A DNA stretch of 7,634 nt. Source: Chromatiales bacterium. Lineage in GTDB: Bacteria; Pseudomonadota; Gammaproteobacteria; UBA6429; Thiohalophilaceae. Every line of letters starts with the position of its first letter. Positions within the stretch are counted from its first letter, which is position 1. The notes under the pieces are model-generated. The model saw only the letters and a list, made by a program, of their open reading frames with translations, ran no database searches and was not told where the DNA came from. Positions 1-6,418 of this stretch are shown in pieces. Position numbers and translations under genes: made by a program. The DNA lies in the NCBI GenBank assembly GCA_027001895.1, contig JALTLP010000040.1:1-7634 (forward strand). Direction: 5' to 3'.

Positions 1-27
1 GCAGCCACCATTGAGTTAAAAAAATAA
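1..27 (+). CDS. Possible C-terminal tail of an upstream gene (partial)
   Basis: Frame 1 from the window edge reads A-A-T-I-E-L-K-K and then TAA at 25-27. The other two forward frames stop within the first 18 bases. A charged, lysine-ending tail followed by AT-rich non-coding sequence fits the end of a gene. Eight codons are too few to identify a family, and the reading could be chance. Confidence 0.3.
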   Translation, partial: AATIELKK

Positions 28-188
28 GATTTAAAATAAGTCCTTTGTTGGTAAATAAGGAGTGGCTGTTAAATTAAACTTTTTAAGTGACTGGCGTTAC
101 GTTACATACCGAAATTTTTTTAAACCCGGAAATAAAACAAATTGCAGAGTATGCAGAATAACAGGTAGGTTAAGCTTGTTAATCTACG

Positions 189-194
189 TATAAT
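189..194 (+). promoter_or_regulatory. Candidate sigma-70 -10 box for the mrcB operon
   Basis: A perfect TATAAT lies about 45 bases upstream of the mrcB start, so the transcript would begin near base 201. The matching -35 region is poor: at 17-base spacing the hexamer is TAGGTT (166-171), which shares only two positions with TTGACA, and there is no TG extension. If this promoter is real it may be weak or need an activator. In AT-rich DNA the match could also be chance. Confidence 0.4.
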
Positions 195-215
195 ATTGGT
201 TAGTCAGCACCAATA
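194..215. repeat. 7-bp inverted repeat at the presumed mrcB transcription start
   Basis: TATTGGT (194-200) and ACCAATA (209-215) are exact reverse complements separated by 8 bases. The left arm begins at the last base of the TATAAT box and the dyad centre (204.5) falls near the predicted start of transcription. It could be an operator or a small 5'-UTR hairpin. The arms are short and AT-rich, so no regulator can be named. Confidence 0.35.
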
Positions 216-239
216 ACAATCAGAAGATCACGGTTAAAC

Positions 240-2639
240 ATGCCAGCCCGAAAAGCAAAATCAGCCAAACTCGCTTCCAAAAAGAAAAAAGTCACCAGAA
301 AAAAAGCCAGCAAGAAGACTACTGGTAGGAAAACAACTGGCAGGAAAACAAACAGTAAAAAAAGCAGAGCCGGTAAAACAAACCTGTTAACACGGTTTAA
401 CTTTGGTGGGTCAGGTATACTTTCATGGCGTTCGCTTTTCTCAGCAAAATTTGTTGCGTTTATACTGGTTATTCTGCTTGGTTATACTGTTTACCTGGAC
501 ATAACGGTGCAAAATCAATTCGCAGGCAAGCGCTGGGCACTTCCTGCCAGAGTGTATGCAAGACCGCTGGAGTTATACAGTGGCCTGTCATTGTCACAAA
601 ATAATTTTTTACGCGAGCTTAAAATGCTGGGCTTTCGCAATGTCGATAACCCGAAACAGCCTGGCAGTTATTATGTTGATTCAAACGAAGTTGTTCTGAC
701 TACACGTGCTTTTCAGTTCTGGGATGAAAAACGAAATGCCGAAGTCATAAAGATCCGTTTTGATAACAACACGGTTTCAGATATCTATAATTTTTCGGAC
801 GACAGCAGTGTTGATATTATGCGAATGGAGCCGGTAATTATTGGCGGCATTTATCCGTCAAAAAAAGAAGATCGTATTCTGGTAAAGCTGTCTGAAGTAC
901 CGGATATACTTAAATCAACAATCATGCTGATTGAAGACCGGAACTTTTATAATCATCATGGCTTGTATTATAAGGGGATAGCACGGGCATTATGGGCAAA
1001 CATACGTGCGGGTAAAACAGTGCAGGGTGGCAGCACGCTTACCCAGCAACTGGTTAAAAACTTTTTTTTAAGCAACAGGCGAAGTCTGTGGCGTAAACTG
1101 AATGAAGCAATAATGGCATTACTGGTTGAATGGCATTATAACAAAGATGAAATTTTTGAAGCGTATATTAACGAAATCTATCTTGGCCAGGACAAGGCGC
1201 GAGCGATACATGGCTTTGGTCTGGCAAGCCGGTTTTACTTTGATGCATCCCTGGATGATCTGCAAACGCACCAAATAGCCATGTTGGTTGCACTGATCAA
1301 GGGCCCTTCTTATTACAACCCGGCTCGTTCGCCGCAGCGATTGTTAAAACGTCGTAATCTGGTGCTGGATTTAATGGCAAAGTTTGGCGTTATTACACAG
1401 GCCGAGGCGCGTAATGCAAAAGTTAAGTCACTGGGTATTATTACATCGAAACCCAGCAGTATCTCTTCCCATCCTGCTTTTATCGACCTGGTTAAACGCC
1501 AGTTAAGAACGTTTTACCGGCAAAAAGATCTGGCATCGGAAGGGTTACAAATATTTACAACCCTGGATCCATTAATACAGTTAGAGGTAGAAAAAGTTGT
1601 TAAGCAAAAAACAGGGCAACTTGACCGGCAACGTGGCTTGCATGGCAAGTTACAGGCAGCAAGCATTGTAACCAATACCACTAACAGCGAAGTGCTGGCG
1701 CTGGTAGGTGACAGCCAGCCAGACAATGCCGGTTTTAACCGTGCACTTGATGCTATCCGGCCAATCGGTTCTTTAATTAAACCGGCTATTTATTTAACGG
1801 CACTTGAAACGGGCGAATATAATCCTCTGAGCTTGCTTGATGACAGTCGTCTGCACTTAAAGGGGCCATCCGGTGATGTCTGGTCGCCACAAAATTACGA
1901 CAAACGTGAACATGGTAAGGTACCCTTTTATCAGGCATTAAGTCATTCCTATAATCTTGCGACTGTCCGGCTTGGATTAAAGGTTGGCTTTGAAAAGATT
2001 CAGCAAACAATAACGAACATGGGAGTAAACAGAAAAATTCCTGCTTATCCTTCGATGCTACTGGGTGCAGTTAATATGTCCCCTTATGAAGTTACGCAAA
2101 TGTATCACAGTCTGGCATCGGGGGGCTTTAATATGCCGTTACATTCGATTCGGGAAGTCATGTCAACCGATGGTATACCGCTTAAACGCTTTCCACTAAA
2201 AGTACAGCAAACGCTCAATGCGGATTCGGTTTTAATGATTAACAGTATTTTAAATAACGTAACCAAATACGGTACGGCACGGAGTATTCGCAGCCAGTTT
2301 CCAGCAGAATTTAATGCAGCGGGTAAAACAGGCACAACCGACGATCTGCGTGACAGCTGGTTTGCTGGCTTTACCGGGAAACACCTGGTAGTAAGCTGGC
2401 TGGGTGTAGATAATAACCAGTCAACAGGATTAACCGGTTCGAGTGGTTCGCTGCGGTTATGGACAGATATAATGAAGAAAATACCGACTCAGCCATTAGT
2501 ATTTAATTCCACGGCTGATGTAGAATACATAGCGATAAATCCGGATACGAATAAAATGATCGATGCATCCTGTTCAAATGCGATATATATCGCGGTACAA
2601 AGTAATGCGTTACCGCCTGAGCAGGGTAGCTGCCAATAA
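240..2639 (+). CDS. mrcB: Bifunctional penicillin-binding protein 1b (class A PBP)
   Basis: This inner-membrane enzyme polymerises lipid II into glycan strands (glycosyltransferase) and cross-links the peptides (DD-transpeptidase). The 799 residues show a very basic cytoplasmic tail (1-50), one membrane anchor (about 68-90) and a region fitting UB2H (about 108-195), the docking domain for outer-membrane activators. A GT51 domain follows, with EDRNFYNHHG at 232-241 (catalytic E232), GGSTLTQQLVKN at 263-274, E289 and EAYINEIYLG at 308-317. The transpeptidase has SxxK at S511-K514, SxN at S570-Y-N572 and KTGTT at 696-700, so both activities look intact. Length is close to E. coli PBP1b (844). 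UB2H distinguishes it from PBP1a, which carries an OB-fold insert. The start is not marked by a strong Shine-Dalgarno sequence; AGAAG at 222-226 is far upstream. It heads a probable operon with the TPR lipoprotein 31 bases downstream. Confidence 0.95.
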   Translation: MPARKAKSAKLASKKKKVTRKKASKKTTGRKTTGRKTNSKKSRAGKTNLLTRFNFGGSGILSWRSLFSAKFVAFILVILLGYTVYLDITVQNQFAGKRWALPARVYARPLELYSGLSLSQNNFLRELKMLGFRNVDNPKQPGSYYVDSNEVVLTTRAFQFWDEKRNAEVIKIRFDNNTVSDIYNFSDDSSVDIMRMEPVIIGGIYPSKKEDRILVKLSEVPDILKSTIMLIEDRNFYNHHGLYYKGIARALWANIRAGKTVQGGSTLTQQLVKNFFLSNRRSLWRKLNEAIMALLVEWHYNKDEIFEAYINEIYLGQDKARAIHGFGLASRFYFDASLDDLQTHQIAMLVALIKGPSYYNPARSPQRLLKRRNLVLDLMAKFGVITQAEARNAKVKSLGIITSKPSSISSHPAFIDLVKRQLRTFYRQKDLASEGLQIFTTLDPLIQLEVEKVVKQKTGQLDRQRGLHGKLQAASIVTNTTNSEVLALVGDSQPDNAGFNRALDAIRPIGSLIKPAIYLTALETGEYNPLSLLDDSRLHLKGPSGDVWSPQNYDKREHGKVPFYQALSHSYNLATVRLGLKVGFEKIQQTITNMGVNRKIPAYPSMLLGAVNMSPYEVTQMYHSLASGGFNMPLHSIREVMSTDGIPLKRFPLKVQQTLNADSVLMINSILNNVTKYGTARSIRSQFPAEFNAAGKTGTTDDLRDSWFAGFTGKHLVVSWLGVDNNQSTGLTGSSGSLRLWTDIMKKIPTQPLVFNSTADVEYIAINPDTNKMIDASCSNAIYIAVQSNALPPEQGSCQ
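318..347 (+). repeat. Tandem 15-base repeat encoding TTGRK twice
   Basis: Two adjacent in-frame units, 318-332 and 333-347, each encode T-T-G-R-K (mrcB residues 27-31 and 32-36). They differ only at two synonymous third positions (ACT/ACA and GGT/GGC). The repeat lies in the lysine-rich cytoplasmic tail of PBP1b and looks like a small in-frame duplication that has since drifted silently. Confidence 0.85.
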
Positions 2640-2670
2640 ATAAACCACAGAGATAAAGCATAAAATCAGT

Positions 2671-3141
2671 ATGACGTATGTGTTTAAAGCCATCCCCCTT
2701 GTTATTTTAATAGCCAGTTTGTCAGGCTGTTCTTCCTATTTAAAAAAACAGGATAATCAACAAACAAACGATGAACCGGCTAATTTTAGCCGCAAAATAA
2801 AACCGGACAGCAATAGTTCACCGGCTGTACTGGCATTAATTAAAAAAGCGCGAGTTAATGCAATGAACGGTGAACTGGACAAGGCGATGTTGCGTCTTGA
2901 ACGTGCGCTAAGAATTGAACCGTCCAATGCAACTGTCTGGCATTATATGGCAAAGCTTTATTTGCAACAGGAAAACTATAAGCAGGCAGCAGGTTATGCG
3001 GCCAAATCAACAAGCCTGGCGGGTAAGAACAAACAACTGGTTATTGATAACTGGCGAATCATTGCTCATGCGCGTTATCGTATGGGAAATATCCGTGCTG
3101 CACAAAAAGCACAGGACAAGATAAATCAGTTGCAGCAATAA
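2671..3141 (+). CDS. lpoP: TPR lipoprotein, probable PBP1b activator LpoP
   Basis: This is a 156-residue lipoprotein. A short hydrophobic signal peptide (about 5-19) ends in a lipobox, L17-S-G-C20. The next residue is Ser21, and absence of Asp at +2 predicts Lol-dependent transfer to the outer membrane. A polar, probably flexible linker (about 21-50) leads to helical tetratricopeptide-like repeats: about 53-86 (NGELDKAMLRLERALRIEPS), about 87-118 (WHYMAKLYLQQENYKQAAGY) and a degenerate third, about 124-153 (NWRIIAHARYRMGNIRAAQ). It starts 31 bases after mrcB. From established knowledge, Pseudomonas LpoP is a TPR lipoprotein that activates PBP1b through UB2H and replaces the unrelated LpoB of enterics. 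Lipoprotein signal, TPRs and adjacency to a UB2H-bearing PBP1b all fit. The name is inferred from architecture and context; a generic TPR lipoprotein such as a PilF relative is the alternative. Confidence 0.75.
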   Translation: MTYVFKAIPLVILIASLSGCSSYLKKQDNQQTNDEPANFSRKIKPDSNSSPAVLALIKKARVNAMNGELDKAMLRLERALRIEPSNATVWHYMAKLYLQQENYKQAAGYAAKSTSLAGKNKQLVIDNWRIIAHARYRMGNIRAAQKAQDKINQLQQ

Positions 3142-3157
3142 AGAGCCGGTAAATAAA

Positions 3158-5086
3158 TTGTTAAATCCTTCAGAATATCTCGATAGCAATGGACCTTTAG
3201 CACAAAAGCTGATTGACTTTTCTCCGCGTAAGCAACAAATGGAAATGGCGGATGCCATTGCCCATGCTCTGGATTGCGAAACAACATTTATTGCAGAGGC
3301 GGGCACGGGTACAGGTAAAACTTTTGCTTACCTGGTACCGGCATTGTTGTCCGGTCGCAAGGTGCTTATTTCGACGGGTACTAAAAATTTACAGGATCAG
3401 TTATTTCATAAAGACTTACCCATCGTTCGTGAGGCACTCGATATTCCTGTATCAACGGCGTTGCTTAAAGGTCGTGCCAACTATTTATGTAAACACAGGC
3501 TTGGTCTTGCAGAACAGGACTGTCACGGCGAATCTAAAATTCATATAAGAAAGTTACGCCAGATAAGAAACTGGCAGGTAAAAACAAAAACAGGCGATGT
3601 CAGTGAAATACCCGAGATACCTGAAGGTGATAGTATCTGGCCATTGGTAACATCAACCTCGGAAAATTGTATCGGCACGGAATGTGATGATTACAATGAT
3701 TGTTACATTGTTAATGCACGCCGACTTGCACAGGCAAGTGACGTGGTTGTTATTAATCATTATCTTTTATTATCAGACATGGTTATCAGGGAAAACGGTT
3801 TTGGAGAATTACTCCCGATTGCCGATGCTTTTGTTATTGATGAAGCTCATCAGCTACCGGATGTTGCATCCAGCTTTTTTGGTACCCGTGTAAGTGGTTA
3901 TCAGTTAAATGAGCTGGTTTCAGATATCAGCAGCGAATATCTGGCAGAAATTAATGAAGACAAAGCCTTGCTTGAGCTGTGTGATGATATTAAACAAACC
4001 GTTGCAGACTTTCGTCTGGCAATGGGTCTGCCTGTTCGTCGGGGTAGCTGGGCAGAAATAAAAGACAAGCCTGAGCTTACAAAGGCAATAACAAAATTAA
4101 ATGAACAACTCGAAGAATTAAAAACGGCACTTGCGCCGCTGGCCGAGCGGACAAAAGATCTGGATGCCTGCTACAACCGAACCATCAATATTATTCAGCA
4201 GTTAAGCCTGTTAACGGTCGAGCCGCCTGCTGATCATATACACTGGTTTGAAACCTACAAACGTTCATTTTCCATTAACCTGACACCGTTTGATGTGGGT
4301 AGTGAGTTTAAGCAGCAAATGGACAGTTTACCGGGTAGCTGGATTTTTACCTCTGCAACATTAACAGTGGGTAACAAGTTTGACCATTTTCTTAAGCAAC
4401 TCGGTATTATTGAGGAAGTTGATAACCATGCCTGGGACAGTCCGTTTAATTATAAAGATCAGGCACTGCTTTATATACCGGATGGTTTACCTGAACCGCA
4501 GAGCCCGCAATATACCAGCGCGGTGGTTGAGTATGCCCTTCCTGTTATTCAGTTAAGTGAAGGGCGAACTTTTTTTCTTTTTACCAGTTATCGAGCACTT
4601 AACGAGGCTCTGGAAATACTTAAAGATAAAATTGATTTCCCGTTACTTGTTCAGGGTGAGAAACCACGTGACGCATTAATTAATGACTTTAGAAAAATGG
4701 GCAATGCTGTTTTGTTGGGTACCTATAGTTTCTGGGAAGGTATTGATGTAAAAGGGGATGCCCTGACAACGGTTATTATTGATAAACTGCCATTTGCATC
4801 ACCGGGGGATCCCATTCTTAAAGCAAGAATCGATGCCATGCGTGAAAATGGCAGCAATCCATTTTTTGAATTCCAGTTGCCCAATGCGGTCATTACTTTA
4901 AAACAGGGCGCCGGCAGGCTTATTCGTGACTATCTCGACAGTGGCGTATTAATGTTATGTGACCCGCGACTAAGAACGAAGCCTTATGGTAAGGTCTTTC
5001 TTAAAAGTTTACCGACCATGCCGATTAGTAAGGAACTGGATTATGTTGAAACTTTTTTTAAAGAAAAAATCCACAAAGATAAATAA
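3158..5086 (+). CDS. yoaA: YoaA/DinG-type ATP-dependent DNA helicase with an Fe-S cluster
   Basis: This is a superfamily 2 helicase of the XPD/DinG family, which moves 5'-to-3' on DNA and uses an Fe-S domain for strand separation. E. coli YoaA takes part in tolerance of replication-fork damage with the polymerase subunit HolC. Visible motifs: a Q-motif-like FSPRKQQ (21-27), Walker A EAGTGTGKT (47-55), four cluster cysteines C111, C171, C176 and C182, the DEAH box 228-231, TSATL (398-402), GTYSFWEGIDVKG (521-533) and motif VI QGAGRLIR (583-590). The 642 residues match YoaA (about 636) better than E. coli DinG (about 716). The TTG start is chosen because the residues before Walker A (GPLAQKLIDFSPRKQQMEMA) resemble the YoaA N-terminus; the first in-frame ATG is codon 28 and would remove the Q motif. 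Shine-Dalgarno support is weak (AGAG 3142-3145). The gap after the TPR gene is 16 bases. Confidence 0.92.
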   Translation: MLNPSEYLDSNGPLAQKLIDFSPRKQQMEMADAIAHALDCETTFIAEAGTGTGKTFAYLVPALLSGRKVLISTGTKNLQDQLFHKDLPIVREALDIPVSTALLKGRANYLCKHRLGLAEQDCHGESKIHIRKLRQIRNWQVKTKTGDVSEIPEIPEGDSIWPLVTSTSENCIGTECDDYNDCYIVNARRLAQASDVVVINHYLLLSDMVIRENGFGELLPIADAFVIDEAHQLPDVASSFFGTRVSGYQLNELVSDISSEYLAEINEDKALLELCDDIKQTVADFRLAMGLPVRRGSWAEIKDKPELTKAITKLNEQLEELKTALAPLAERTKDLDACYNRTINIIQQLSLLTVEPPADHIHWFETYKRSFSINLTPFDVGSEFKQQMDSLPGSWIFTSATLTVGNKFDHFLKQLGIIEEVDNHAWDSPFNYKDQALLYIPDGLPEPQSPQYTSAVVEYALPVIQLSEGRTFFLFTSYRALNEALEILKDKIDFPLLVQGEKPRDALINDFRKMGNAVLLGTYSFWEGIDVKGDALTTVIIDKLPFASPGDPILKARIDAMRENGSNPFFEFQLPNAVITLKQGAGRLIRDYLDSGVLMLCDPRLRTKPYGKVFLKSLPTMPISKELDYVETFFKEKIHKDK

Positions 5087-5088
5087 AC

Positions 5089-5092
5089 AGGG
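5089..5092 (+). promoter_or_regulatory. Ribosome binding site deciding the GNAT start
   Basis: AGGG lies 8 bases before ATG 5101 and 14 bases before a second in-frame ATG at 5107. The spacing favours the first ATG as the start of the acetyltransferase. Confidence 0.6.
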
Positions 5093-5100
5093 TAACAAAA

Positions 5101-5532
5101 ATGGTCATGCCTGAAATTACAATAGCAAAAACCGACGAAGAAATTTTAAAGTGTTACCCGGTTATGTTGCAATTACGCCCTGCATATTCTGCGGAAGATT
5201 TCCTGGCTCAGGTAAAAAAACAAATGCAAACGAATTATCTGCTGGCATATTTAATGGATAACACTCAGGTATGTGCTGTCGCAGGGTATCGTTATTCCGA
5301 AGGACTTGCCTGGGGTAAATTTTTATATGTGGATGATCTGGTAACGGACAGTCAGCAACGTTCAAAGGGCTATGGTAAATCGCTGCTTGGATGGTTGTTT
5401 GATCAGGCGCGGCAAAACCAGTGTAACCAGTTGCATCTGGACTCGGGGGTACAACGCCTCGATGCCCATCGCTTTTATATAAGAGAGGGGATGAGCCATT
5501 CAAGTCAGCATTTTCATCGCGAGATACAGTGA
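5101..5532 (+). CDS. GNAT-family N-acetyltransferase, substrate unknown
   Basis: A single-domain acetyltransferase of 143 residues, the usual size for the Gcn5-related fold. It should transfer an acetyl group from acetyl-CoA to an amine on a small molecule or protein. Motif A is clear: strand LYVDDLVTD (75-83) followed by QQRSKGYGKSLLGWL (85-99), with R87, G90 and G92 forming the pyrophosphate-binding R/QxxGxG/A loop. Motif B is the strand LHLDSG (111-116) plus a helix containing AHRFYIREGM (122-131), typical of the C-terminal part of the fold. Nothing in the sequence shows the substrate. It starts 14 bases after yoaA and is probably co-transcribed with it. It is not RimI by position or sequence: RimI normally sits next to tsaB and acetylates ribosomal protein S18, and this gene is separated from tsaB by the FHA gene and lacks a close RimI signature that I can recognise. 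Confidence 0.88.
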   Translation: MVMPEITIAKTDEEILKCYPVMLQLRPAYSAEDFLAQVKKQMQTNYLLAYLMDNTQVCAVAGYRYSEGLAWGKFLYVDDLVTDSQQRSKGYGKSLLGWLFDQARQNQCNQLHLDSGVQRLDAHRFYIREGMSHSSQHFHREIQ

Positions 5533-5651
5533 CTGCAATTTGCATTAAATAAACATTGTAAAACAATAATATAATTATTTGCTAATGCATTTAACTGTGT
5601 GTTTTTATTAAGATAAATTTCTTATCGTGCAATCTACTTTAATAGCGGGAA

Positions 5652-5673
5652 AAGTGTGACTTGCATCACGTTT
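5652..5673. promoter_or_regulatory. CRP/Vfr-like binding site upstream of the FHA gene
   Basis: TGTGA (5655-5659), six bases, then TCACG (5666-5670), flanked by AAG on the left and TTT on the right. This matches the cAMP receptor protein consensus TGTGA-N6-TCACA at nine of ten core positions and keeps the A-rich and T-rich flanks. The centre is 5662.5, about 50 bases upstream of the transcription start predicted from the extended -10 at 5697-5705. It is the only obvious site of this type in the window. The identity of the regulator is inferred. Confidence 0.6.
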
Positions 5674-5677
5674 TGTT

Positions 5678-5705
5678 TTGTAGGAAAAAGATGACATGAT
5701 TTAAT
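5678..5705 (+). promoter_or_regulatory. Candidate extended -10 promoter for the FHA gene
   Basis: TGA-TTTAAT (5697-5705) is an extended -10 element with five of six hexamer matches. A partial -35 (TTGTAG, 5678-5683; three of six matches) sits 16 bases upstream. Transcription would start near 5712, leaving AGGAAA at 5722-5727 inside the leader. A second pair, ATGACA (5691-5696) and TAACAT (5714-5719) with 17-base spacing, is also possible, but its start would fall inside the Shine-Dalgarno sequence. A poor -35 beside a CRP-like site suggests an activator-dependent promoter. Confidence 0.4.
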
Positions 5706-5721
5706 TCATCCTTTAACATAC

Positions 5722-5727
5722 AGGAAA
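5722..5727 (+). promoter_or_regulatory. Shine-Dalgarno sequence serving a leader ORF rather than the FHA start
   Basis: AGGAAA is the only good ribosome binding site before the FHA gene. It ends 7 bases before the ATG at 5735 but 21 bases before the FHA ATG at 5749, which is too far for direct initiation. Confidence 0.6.
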
Positions 5728-5734
5728 CAATTTC

Positions 5735-5749
5735 ATGGATAGCCCCTAA
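5735..5749 (+). CDS. Four-codon leader ORF (MDSP) overlapping the FHA start
   Basis: ATG GAT AGC CCC TAA encodes M-D-S-P. Its stop codon shares one base with the FHA start in the arrangement TAATG. It owns the well-spaced AGGAAA site, so ribosomes may initiate here, terminate and restart on the FHA ATG (translational coupling). The peptide is too short to be assigned a function. The alternative is a chance ATG, with the FHA gene initiating from a weak site. Confidence 0.4.
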   Translation: MDSP

Positions 5750-6351
5750 TGGCAATTCTTATTCAATATGCAAACGGTATCCCCGGTGTGAAATTCCCAC
5801 TGGACTCAGCCGAAATTACTATCGGTCGTTCACTCGACAACGATATTAGTATTGATGATGAATTTGTTAGCAAGCACCATGCAGTCATCCAGCTTATTCA
5901 GGATGCACACACTGCCAAACTCGACTGTATCCTTATTGATAACGACAGTACTAACCATCTGTTCGTCAATGGCAGCAGAGTTTCTGCACATCGCTTAAAA
6001 GAAAAAGACCGCATTTTTATTGGCCAGCATGAATTTCGCTTTTCAAATGAAACGATTGCGCCGGTTGAATTAGGACAGACTCAGAGTAGCTTCTTTAATG
6101 ATGATGCGCCGGGCTTAATGCATGCCAGTATTCAGAAAGCGATGGAGCCAACGGCAAGACTTAAACCTAACAAGGCTAACAGGGCAAGTTTTGATAAAGT
6201 GCCCGTTGATGGCTATGAAGTTGAAGAACTCACCGATACCCGACATCAGCTTAATACTTTTATCGACCCCGAAGACCTTTCTGAAAAAGAAACAGCCTCA
6301 AAAGAAATGAACAAAAGTAAGCGTTTTAGTCGCCGTCTGACATCCTTGTAA
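5749..6351 (+). CDS. FHA-domain protein with a low-complexity basic tail
   Basis: A 200-residue protein with no signal peptide or membrane segment, so probably cytoplasmic. Residues 1 to about 102 form a forkhead-associated domain, a phosphothreonine-binding module. The conserved positions are present: G26-R27 in TIGRSLDNDISIDD, S41 and H44 in VSKHHA, N69 in DSTNHLFVNG and N74-G75. Residues 103-200 have no recognisable fold, are polar and rich in charged residues, and end in the basic segment SKRFSRRLTSL. The start is fixed because in-frame TAG at 5740-5742 lies just upstream and the N-terminus MAILIQYANGIPG is typical of small FHA proteins. No Ser/Thr kinase or phosphatase gene is visible here, so its phosphorylated partner must be encoded elsewhere. 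It probably starts its own transcription unit and may be co-transcribed with tsaB. Confidence 0.88.
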   Translation: MAILIQYANGIPGVKFPLDSAEITIGRSLDNDISIDDEFVSKHHAVIQLIQDAHTAKLDCILIDNDSTNHLFVNGSRVSAHRLKEKDRIFIGQHEFRFSNETIAPVELGQTQSSFFNDDAPGLMHASIQKAMEPTARLKPNKANRASFDKVPVDGYEVEELTDTRHQLNTFIDPEDLSEKETASKEMNKSKRFSRRLTSL

Positions 6352-6418
6352 CAGCTTTTACTATTAATCTTCCCGCAATTCGTTAAAATAGTCGTCTGAT
6401 TTTACTGACGGATTTTCT

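Larger units (their letters stand above)
28..239. other. AT-rich intergenic region upstream of mrcB
   Basis: No coding frame is supported here. The stretch is rich in A and T runs (for example the T-run near 114-121) and has a direct GTTAC-GTTAC repeat at 96-105. A 5-bp stem (TCCTT 41-45 with AAGGA 57-61) is too weak and lacks the following U-tract needed for an intrinsic terminator. The part closest to mrcB holds a consensus -10 hexamer and a dyad, listed separately. Confidence 0.6.

Noticed and set aside
96..105. GTTAC direct repeat as a possible iteron or binding site
   Set aside because: Only two 5-base copies are present, with no further copies at regular spacing and no replication or regulator gene nearby.
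3007..3306. 99-codon minus-strand frame across the lipoprotein and yoaA junction
   Set aside because: It overlaps the coding ends of two well-supported + strand genes, including the yoaA N-terminus and Walker A region, and its product resembles no family I know.
5101..5532. GNAT gene as a toxin of a TacAT-type toxin-antitoxin pair
   Set aside because: No small DNA-binding antitoxin gene lies upstream; the gene follows yoaA by 14 bases and the helicase is clearly not an antitoxin.
5162..5566. 134-codon minus-strand frame opposite the GNAT gene
   Set aside because: It lies almost wholly antisense to a gene with clear GNAT motifs, its translation shows no recognisable motif or sensible hydrophobic pattern, and it has no neighbours on that strand.
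5555..5579. AT-only palindromes just after the GNAT gene (ATTGT-AAA-ACAAT and AATAAT-ATA-ATTATT)
   Set aside because: Stems of 5-6 bp with almost no GC are expected by chance in this AT-rich spacer and lack a U-tract, so neither a terminator nor an operator is supported.
5749..6351. FHA gene as part of a type VI secretion cluster
   Set aside because: FHA proteins such as TagH occur in those clusters, but none of the tss genes is present and the neighbours are housekeeping genes.
6393..6418. Possible terminator between the FHA gene and tsaB
   Set aside because: CGTC (6393-6396) and GACG (6407-6410) can pair, followed by a short T-run, but a 4-bp stem with a 10-base loop is too weak, and the T-run continues directly into the tsaB start.
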